64,000 bases of DNA from Agriotes lineatus (Eukaryota > Arthropoda > Insecta > Coleoptera > Elateridae). The DNA lies in contig OW679202.1 of NCBI GenBank assembly GCA_940337035.1, positions 48,749,763-48,813,762 on the forward strand. Direction: 5' to 3'. The translations under genes and the position numbers were made by a program. The notes under the pieces were generated by a model. That model was not told the DNA's origin. It did not search any database and was given only the letters and a program-made list of their open reading frames with translations. Below, one piece after another: positions 55,660 through 64,000 of the stretch (positions within the stretch are counted from its first letter, which is position 1; each line of letters starts with the position of its first letter).

Positions 55660-55960
55660 CAAACATCCGAAATTATTAAATCTGCAAATGTCGAGTACTC
55701 TCTATAGCGTTAATACTCATAGGCACTCGAAAGGTAATTGACCAAACAATTTATTGGTAACCTTTGTTTTTTCATCAATTTATTCTTTGTTACTTATAGT
55801 AGCCGCCTGAAATTTAGAATTTATTTGGATAAAATATCCAGAATAGCTTTTAGACTTTATACTAAATTACCCTTTTTGGGCCATCCTGTATAATCAGAAC
55901 ATTTTAATAATGTGCAAAAATATGTCCATAAAACTTAGAAACAATTTAATGTAGGTAATG
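55660..55960 (+). repeat. Dispersed repeat family R1, partial copy
   Basis: Shares TCCGAAATTATTRAATYTG, an ACTCTCTATAGCGTTAATAC block and CATTTTAATAATGTGCA with the R1 copies at 35220 and 58885. More diverged than those. Confidence 0.5.
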
Positions 55961-56339
55961 TTGACAAGCGGAATTACTACAGTACAGATAGACGAACAAC
56001 CTGCCTACGGCGACCCAGTTGCAATTAAAAAAAGAAAGTTGATACTCAAGGCAGTTGAAGACGGATAGTCAAAATATGTTAGTATGAGAAAATGGCTATG
56101 CTTTTGAAAAATATACAGCGTGTCCACAAAAAGCATTCAGTTCAATTTGAATAAATATAGAACAGTTAGTATAATCCACATTCAAATTGTAGAATTTCCT
56201 TTTTTTACTACCTGAAATGATTTATGTCTTTCATGTTTCAGTATATGAATTAAGTTTATAACGTAGTCTGGTCTACCTGCAATAAATTTCTTGTACCTGT
56301 TTCTATATTCAGATTAGCTCTCTCACCATGTGTCCTCGG

Positions 56340-57690
56340 CAATCAAGTTGCCTTTTTTCGATTGTTTGCTTCAATGGTTCCTCTTCTTTTTCTTGTATTC
56401 TTTATTCTATCCCTTCTTGTAACACCTAGTCTTCTTTTAAGGAACTTCATCTCACAAGCTCTTAAAAAATTCCATGATGCAACTCCATAAATCCAGAGAG
56501 TTTTGTAAACTATTAATTTTATTTTACTACTAACTTCCTTCCTATTTATAAACGGTTTTAATAAAGCGTTGCCTGCTTTGTTTGCCATTGATATTCTCTA
56601 TGTCTCTATCCATCTTTCCATTACCTTCAATTATTGATCCTAATAGGTATTTGATGTTATCGACTTGCTGCCCTTTTCCATTATCAATGAAATCATCAAC
56701 TGGTTGATTTTCCGTTCCTATAATCATAATTTCTGTTTTCCTCGAGTTGATTTTTGTATTATATTTCAATAGTTTTTCTTTCCAAATCGATATGTTGTTG
56801 GAAAGATCCCTCCTGGATGATGCACAGAGAATCAAATCACCCTTTCTTGGTATTTTTTTTACATAATTGTCTTATAGTAAATATCCACTTCTGCATGCTT
56901 CTTCTACTTCTAAATCCTGCTTTATATGTTTTTACTTAGCACCCTTTCGTATATTTTACTTGCAATACACAGGAAAGATATTCCTATAATACTAACACGC
57001 AAACCTATCCTCTTTCTACTGCAACGGCATAATTATACCTGTTGCCTTAGGTCGGCATATTTAATTTAATAGTCCCCTTAGCACTGCTTGTCCTTCCTTT
57101 CTTTCCATTTTTTCAGCATTTCCAGTTTTATTCCATCTAATTCTCCTGCCTGTTAATTTTTAAGTGTGCTTAGTGTTTCTGAAACTTCCTGCAGATCCTC
57201 GCTACCATTTACTCTGTATCAGTTTCTGCAATAGTTGCTGTGTTAATTCCTGCACTGTTCTTCTTCATCTTCTTCACTTTTCCTGTGCTTTTTCTTGTCT
57301 AAGGTCTTTAAACATTCTATGCAATATTTTCCTATTTCTTTTATATTTTTTTTCTAGTTGTTCTCCAAATTTTTTCCTACGATTCTCTCTTTAGACCTTC
57401 TGAACAGTTCTTTCACTTTTTTCTCTGTAACTTGTATAAGTTTGTAACCTTCTTCTGATTTTGGTAGCAAATACTTGCCTGTCACGCTTTGTTTTTTAAA
57501 TGAATCTCTCTTTAAATCTCTCTTCCACCATGACATTTCCACATTTCTAAACTTTTTTCTAATCTCCTCTTCTAATTTTTGTCCACATTCTTTTAATTAA
57601 CAATCTGTGACTCCTAACATTTATATGTTCTTTCTTATTAGCTTTTAGCTCAACATCTACAAAATAATGGTCACTTCCTATTTCATATTG
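56340..57690 (-). pseudogene. LINE ORF2 remnant
   Basis: Minus-strand order from about 57540: KSEEGYKLIQVTEKKVKELF RRSKERIVGK (linker before RT); INRQENWMELNWKC (degraded APGxDGI..E); SKIYERVLSKNI (57000-56940); DLILCASSRRDLSNNISIWK with SRKTEIMIIGTENQ (the block after the FADD box, 56830-56700); NIKYLLGSIIEGNGKMDRDI; then KTLWIYGVASWNF and CEMKFLKRRLGVTRRDRIKN (56520-56380). Several frameshifts and stops. The catalytic AspAsp reads GD, so it is dead. Upstream (57541-57690) probably belongs to it. Confidence 0.88.
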
Positions 57691-57714
57691 CTTCACTCTT
57701 CAAGGTATTTAGAT

Positions 57715-57965
57715 TGACTTAATTTTCAACTGGACGTTAGAGGTTGCCGTGAGACGGTTGTTTCCACGAACAACTAACTGGGTTGTAAAGGAAAAACTAT
57801 TTTTCCATATACACGAAGGATCCGGCAACGAGGCGAGGATGGAAAATATTTCTAAAACTATGGGATTTACATAAAAATCGCTTCTACAGAAGTTGTAGGT
57901 GCACATTACTAAGATATTTTTGATTATACAATGTGATTCATAAAAGTGTAGCAAATTAAATGAAA
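57715..57965 (-). repeat. Dispersed repeat family R1, inverted partial copy
   Basis: The reverse complement matches 59165-59300: GTGCACATTACTAAGATATT corresponds to AATATTTTAGTAATGTGCAC, and GATCCGGCAACGAGGC with AAATATTTCTAAAACTA corresponds to the block near 59260-59290. Together with 58885 onward it makes a large inverted pair around a spacer of about 0.9 kb. Confidence 0.65.
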
Positions 57966-58884
57966 TGCCCTGTATTTAGGTAGCTTAAAAGTTTTTTTGT
58001 TGAATATTAATTATTTTATTGTAAAGTTGTATGGGCCTAACGTCAACTGTTTTGGAGCAAAAATGATCAACAAATTATGTTCTTCATGAGTTAGCTTTCG
58101 AGTGCAAAATGGTGGCTCTGGGTATTAATGCTTTACCTACAGGATGCTCAAAATTAGCAAAGTTAATAATTGTTCAAATGCAACGCCGTGCATATTTTTG
58201 TATTTTTGGAAATGCACATGAATGGCCCCTGTTTCGGTATTTTAGTTTATACCCTTAAATAAATTTGATTTTTGATATGCGAGTTTGAACTTAAAAATAT
58301 AATTTCAGCCGCTTATATAAAATGCGTGATTTTCAGGGATGACAATGAAACGTTATTAAAGTAATATAAATAAATATAAATACTTTAGCTCTCCAAAATA
58401 TATGTCAAAGGTTTATAAAAATATAAAATCAGTCATTGTTGATACAAAAAAAATAATTACAAAAAAAACAAGATATGCAGGAGTAAATTAACTGCATTAG
58501 CAAATAAAATCAGATTTAATAAGAAAAACAATTACACCAAAATCCAATACGTAACTACGTTAAATATTCAAACACTTCTCTTTCTGTTTTGGTCATTAAA
58601 GCTATACAGAGAACTCAAAATTTCCAAATTTAATCATACCATATTTTAACATTTTAATTTGTTCCTGCTTTGTACATGTTTCGTGTTTGTTACTTCTCGT
58701 TTCAGCAGTGGCTAGATTTTTATTTTTTAAACCTGATTTTTTATTGCTCTCGGAGAGTTGCGGGTCTTAAATTTATATTTATTACAGTTGAATTTAGGGA
58801 TATGAAGTAAGATATCAAAGAAAAGCTCATGAAAGGAACTTTTGAAAATACCAAAAATATATAAGGCGTTCTATTTATAAAAAA
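57966..58884. other. Unassigned spacer between inverted R1 copies
   Basis: AT-rich with no recognised element. It could be the interior of a larger inverted-repeat element whose arms are R1. Confidence 0.35.
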
Positions 58885-60049
58885 TCGAAATGATTAAATT
58901 TTCACATTTTGAGCATCTTGTGTAGCATTAATATCCAGACTTACCTTTTTACACTCTAAAGATAACTCAGGCAGAAAATAATTTTTGGTATAACGATATC
59001 CTTCGTTCAATTGTTTTCTGTTACAGCAACCGCGTAAAGTTAAGAACTATTTTTACATAAAATCGTTAATATCTCCAATACAATTGGCGGTAGATCCACA
59101 CAACTTTATATTAAAATGATTCGTTAGGGCATTCAATTACAAAAAAAGGTTGATTTGACAATTTTTTTGAACCCAACTGTGTAGCCAGAAATATTTTAGT
59201 AATGTGCACCACCTCCGAACTTTTATATAAGTGATTTTTAAATAATTAAAATAGTTTTAGAAATATCTTTCACCCTGCTGCGTTGCCGGACCACGTTTAA
59301 CTTCAGGTTCGAAATCTACATTAAAAAATTCCTTATTAATGTCGAAACTGCATGATAATACTAGAATTACTTACTTATAAATAAAAAACGAAAACAGAAA
59401 AAAATGTATCGTTCGCAAGACCTCCATGTAGAACGTGTTGTTTTGGACACACCGTATATAGGATGAGCATTTTTTAATTATATTTACAGGATGATTTATT
59501 AGCTCTATGACGAACTCTCGCAGATGAAAACCGATGTGATTTTAAGAAAAAAATGTTCGAGAAACTGGTCCAATTCGTCTTAGCTATCGAGATATAGGGT
59601 GTTGAAGATAAGTTGAAAAATCGAATTTATACAATAACTTCAGAACGAGTAAAGACACGTCACTGACCAACATGATGAAATTATGGAATTTTTTGAAATT
59701 TGCATTTATTTTTCGAAAAATGTTATTCTAAAAGCATCGTTTTCTGAGACAAATCACTTTCCAATTCTTACTATTTATTTTTATGAACTAACAAATACAG
59801 TAACCAATCAAAAATGTGGGAAATGAATAGCACAATTTAAAATAATATTGAAAACCTTCTGCTAGAAAAGCGTTGGTAGAACGATACAGAGCGTTAAAAC
59901 TAAATAAACTGGACATTAATGTTTTGTATTTTGCTATGGATTTTTTAAAATTAAGTTGGTTAATGTTTTTCGTAATATTAGAACATTCGATTTCTTCCTA
60001 ACATTTTTGTTTATTTGCTTAGTTTGTTAATTTATCAGAAAAAAAAAGA

Positions 60050-60610
60050 TAGGCTCAGTTCTGATTGAGCCGTCAGTTTGGAGCATATGACTACGACTTG
60101 CAGATCGGAGAGTTGAAATGAACTAGTCGAGTATAGTTTCAAAGCATGTTTATTTAATTTGTTATAGCCAACACAGGTCTATGGTATGAAAAGTAGCTTA
60201 CATAATTTTTACGAAAAACACAAGAAAACAGTTTAAAAAAATGTTTACACCACTGCAATATCTTTTCTATATATTTGAGTAAATCTTGCCGAGAGATAAA
60301 TGTGACACCACGCACAATTGGTTTTGCACTCCCCGTTATCCAGATAAACAGATATTGTAGATGGTGTTCACCGGTTCACACGAAAACAATTTTTACAATG
60401 TTCATCTGAAATCACAGCGCGCTAGGGGCGAGGGGATCGTCGCATACACGATGTATTGCGGAACACGCGAATTGGACTTCATGCTATTTACGAATACGCT
60501 AACATGATTAATGTTGGGCACGTATTTTTAGTGATATAACGATTTCATGTGTTTCCAATTTTTGTCATACTAGCCACGCTGTTAGACGTAGTCCCATATC
60601 AAAGCAAGAA
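60050..60610. other. Unit-1-specific insertion in the array
   Basis: Units 2 and 3 lack this segment. They pass directly from the GTTAATTTAT..GAAAAA block to the AATTG/AAGCCTG block. It is less AT-rich in places (60400-60470, GCGCGCTAGGGGCGAGGGGA). Origin unknown, and no terminal repeats were identified. Confidence 0.5.
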
Positions 60611-62802
60611 TTGAAAGATATCATTTTGTTAGTGTTTTTAACCGAAGCCTGAAAATTCTTAGTATTATTTTAAAATGTGTTATTCCTTTCCGCTTCTTTT
60701 CTTTTTAAATTTATCAGCAAAAAAAAAGATTTAAAAAATTTATATTTCTTCGAAACCGGTGCATCATATGAGATACTTTTTACAATACTTGTTTAACTAC
60801 ACGTACCTATATTTTAGAACTGCCATCAGTTTTTATCTTAACTAGTAGCGTGTCACACATTTTTTTTAAAAAGGGGGGTCACTCCTAGTATTTACGCCAC
60901 TGAATACTATTTTCTGTTTTTTGTAAGAAAAAAACTATTTTTCCATATACCTATCTGACATTTAACTTTAGGTTAGTAATATACAAATAAAATCCCTTTA
61001 ATATTATCAAAACCGCGTAACAATAATCGAATCTATTATAACCATCAACGACAACTAAAAATCTTATATCGTTCGCAAGATTTCCGTACAGAACGTATTG
61101 TTTTAGACGCACCGTATATATAATGAGCTTTTTTCATAATATTTAAAGGGTGATTTATTAGCTCAAACTTTGGCAGATGAAAGCCGATATGATTTTAAGA
61201 AAAAAATATCTGATCAACATGGATCCAATTCGTCTTAGCTAGCGAGATACAGGGTGTTGAAGATAAGTTGAAAATTTGAATTTATTCAACAACCTTAAAA
61301 CGAGTGTTTTCTTCAAGTTTTGTAGGTGAAGATAAAGTCAGGTGCTTTATTTCTAGATGCTAAAACAGACAGAATTGTAACCAGTAGGGCAAATACTGGG
61401 AATTCATAAACTATTTCCTGGAAAATGAATGACGCATCACTGACTAAGATAAAAAATAATGACACTTTTGAAATTTACATGCAGTTTTCTAAAAATTATA
61501 TTCTAAGAAGCATCTCATGTGATACATCGTTTTCTTCGAAAAATAACGTGTCAATCCTTTTTTGAATGAATCAAGAAATACAAGAAACATACAAAAATTT
61601 CGGAAATAAATAGCACAACTTAAAATACTCCTTACTAAAACCCTGAATGAACTGCTGCTGATAAAGCATAGTTAGGAAGATGCAGAAAGCATACTATACA
61701 TTTTTAAAATGTCGATTAAAGTTGATTAATGTTTTTCATAATACTACAAAGTGCTCTATTTATTTCTGACGTTTTTGTTTAATACTTGTTGTGTTTGTTA
61801 ATTTATTTGAAAAAATAAGAATTAGTAAAGTTTCATTGGTTGGCGCTTTTCATCAGAAGTCTGGACATTTTTAGTAGTATTCTAGTGTGTTATTTATCTG
61901 TAAAATTTTTGTTTCGTTTTTTTTGTTTGTTAACTTATTAGAAAAAATGAGGACTAAAAACGTCACATCTTTCTGAAAAATGTCCACCATAGGAAATATT
62001 TTTTAGAAATCGTTTTTAAATACATGCGCAGTGGCGCACATTTAAAAAAAATATTTTTCCACACATATAGTAACATATAACTTTGGGTTCGAAATCTACA
62101 TATAAAATCCCTTGAATAACGTCGAAACCGCATGATAATAGAATTAATTATAAACAAAAACCGACTCAAAATTTCTTATTGTTCGCAAGATTTCCGTACA
62201 GAAATTGTTGTTTTGGACACGCCGTATATAGGATGATCGTTTTTTTCATTATATCGATAGTGTGAATGATTTATTAGCTCTATGACGAACTTAGGCAGAT
62301 GAAAATCAATGTAATTTTAAGGATAAAAAGGTTTTATATACGTAGGTACCAATTCGTCTTGGTTAGCGACATACAGAGTGTTAAAGATAAATTGTAAAAT
62401 TGAATTTACTTCTAATTTTGTACGCGATTATAAAGTAACGTGGCCTATTTCTAGATACAAAACAGACAGAAAATAGAATCCAGTGGTGCAGGTACTTACT
62501 GGGAATTGATGAACTCTTTTCTGAAAAATTATTGACATATCACTAAGATAAAAAATGATGATATTGTTGAATTACACTTATTTTTCTAAAAATGTTATTC
62601 TAAGGAGTATTTTAGACAAATAACAAAAAGCATAGTTAGGGAGATACAGAGAGTTAAACAAATAAATAAATTGAATTTTAACGTTCTTCAATCTGCATCT
62701 CGCAACTAGCATTTGATATGTTGCTTAAAGTTGATTAAAGTTTTTCGCGATACTATAAAGTGTTCTATTTATTTTTCACATTTATGTTTACATATTTATT
62801 AA

Positions 62803-63018
62803 CTAGAACGAGTTCGCCAGCCTACGTCTGGCCCTGCCAGCGTAAAGAAACGGTTAACAATAAAAATGCTTGCTTAAGGCGGCAGCCAGCCTACGTCCGG
62901 CCCTGCCAGCGTTAACAATACAAATGCTTGCTGCGTCCCCACTGGTGCGCGTTCATGCTGCGCGCCACTTGCTTTCGGTCGGTCGGCCGGCGACCGACAT
63001 CAGCTCTTATAATATAAG
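62803..63018. other. Unit-3-specific GC-rich insertion with internal direct repeat
   Basis: Absent from units 1 and 2. It contains GCCAGCCTACGTCYGGCCCT followed by GCCAGCG and ATGCTTGCT twice (62816-62874 and 62884-62931), then CTGCGCGCCACTTGC and the near-palindrome TCGGTCGGCCGGCGACCGA (62977-62996). It is strikingly GC-rich for this window. Confidence 0.6.
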
Positions 63019-63360
63019 ATTTGTCAGAAAAGAAAATAACAATTGAGCAAAATAATTACTTGGCATTTTTTAGCAGAAGCCTGAACACTTTTAGCAGTGT
63101 TTTAAGATGCTTACGAAATTTTTTGTTTGTTAGTTTATTAAAAATTAGGATGTAAAAAAGTCACATTTCTCCCCGAAAACTGTGTATTATAGGGCTATTA
63201 TTTAGAAATAATTTTTAAATACATGCATTTTTCAGAAATGTTTACCTTAACCAGTGACGTGTCACACATTAAAAAAATACCATTAACCTCCAGGTCTACG
63301 CCATAGAATACTATTTTCTGTATTTGTTTTATTCTAGAAATAGACCACCTTACTTTATAA

Positions 63361-64000
63361 TCATGGGCGCCGTTAGAAAACTTACCAGGGAGGGGCAATA
63401 TTTTTTCAATATTGAGATAACACAATTAAATTCACAGACAGTCTAAACACAGAAACACTTGATGCGCATCTAAAAAATGCCATTAGATTTAAAAAAATAT
63501 AAAAACAAAGCTACAAGGTTTGGAAAAAACACCTGGATTACCAACACGTTTTGTGTATCCAAATCAAAAATAGTGGGCATTTTATTTGTAAAAATTGCAC
63601 GAGCAAGGTACATTTAGATATTAGAAATAATAAAATCATTACGTTCTTTCCTACATCTTTACCTTATGGTTTAGGCATTAGAAGCGCTCAAAATAGTAAA
63701 GCGTTAGTAATAGCAATACACAATAATGCTGACATAAAATTAATTAACAAATAAAAGATGCCGTATAGAACGCATCGAAGTCACAAATAAAAAACCATGT
63801 TAACCAGAATACGCAATAATCGAACAGTAGGAACTCAAACAGAGAGTGGAGAGTGAATCAATACTAACTTGAGATAAATAATACATTTATTTCAAATATT
63901 TGCAACCATTCCGTGCAGGTGCACTGGGATTTGGCGAGCCATTTGATTTATTACGTGAACGTGCCTAGACACAAGAAAACCCAACATCGGTCGGCCCTTA
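63361..64000. other. Unassigned sequence
   Basis: GGGCGCCGTTAGAAAACTTA at 63365 looks like the start of another repeat, but no partner is present in the window. A 67-codon frame at 63551-63754 is anonymous. Confidence 0.35.

Larger units (their letters stand above)
58885..63360 (+). repeat. R1 repeat copy running into a three-unit tandem array
   Basis: From about 59294 a unit of roughly 1.1 kb is repeated three times. The anchor GTTCGCAAGAYYTCC falls at 59411, 61071 and 62181. Each unit has the same order: TTYGAAATCTAC block, anchor, CACCGTATATA or CGCCGTATATA, GATTTATTAGCTC, CAATTCGTCTT, ACAGGGTGTTGAAGATAA or a variant, GAATAGCACAA, GTTGATTAATGTTTTTC, and GTGTCACACATT. The spacing 1660/1110 shows that unit 1 carries about 550 bp extra. 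No protein is encoded. Confidence 0.82.

Overview
The window looks like repeat-rich, gene-poor intergenic or intronic DNA of a large arthropod genome, most likely an insect. The base composition is strongly AT-rich. The repeat fauna includes jockey-like and other LINE fragments, an RTE-like 3' tail, a Penelope-like element, a miniature Ty3/Gypsy-type element, mariner, hAT, piggyBac-like and Transib-like DNA elements, and tRNA-derived relics. I cannot fix the insect order from this sequence. I found no convincing host protein-coding gene. Nearly all open frames longer than 60 codons are chance frames or fragments of transposons.

Layout, left half. A badly decayed LINE (about 1.0-3.1 kb) is split by a piggyBac-like deletion derivative. 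A 293-bp palindromic MITE sits at 3.7 kb. A 2.0-kb long-inverted-repeat element (6.9-8.9 kb) carries a 930-bp hAT-type element nested inside it, each with its own 8-bp target duplication. A large hairpin and a cluster of CTAAAAG motifs lie at 9.7-10.2 kb. LINE ORF2 tails follow at 12.5, 14.3 and 18.1 kb; the last has a 27-bp target duplication and a (TAAG)n tail. Between them are a tRNA-Ser pseudogene (16.1 kb), a dispersed AT-rich repeat (15.1-16.0 kb) and a tandem duplication (17.0-17.2 kb). A jockey-type ORF2 (22.9-24.5 kb, minus) abuts an 859-bp LTR element bounded by GTAC duplications.

Layout, right half. A Penelope-like element (30.1-31.5 kb) keeps part of its RT, a GIY-YIG endonuclease, inverted terminal repeats with hammerhead-like motifs, and a 12-bp target duplication. 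A 3.1-kb hAT element (34.6-37.7 kb) lies in a LINE tail and has swallowed a further hAT, an RTE tail and a MITE. An internally deleted mariner (39.3-40.1 kb) and several CAGGGTG-ended MITEs follow. At 47.9-49.4 kb a Transib-like element with RSS-like CACAGTG ends interrupts a tRNA-like sequence. It contains what looks like an intact two-exon gene for a 47-residue acidic protein, and this is the most unusual object in the window. The right end (58.9-63.4 kb) holds a three-unit tandem array of a dispersed repeat family whose other copies lie at 35.2-36.7, 55.7 and 57.7 kb.

There is no pathway or operon to describe. The window is a record of successive insertions, and the nesting order can be read from target-site duplications and from uninterrupted paralogous copies of the same repeats.
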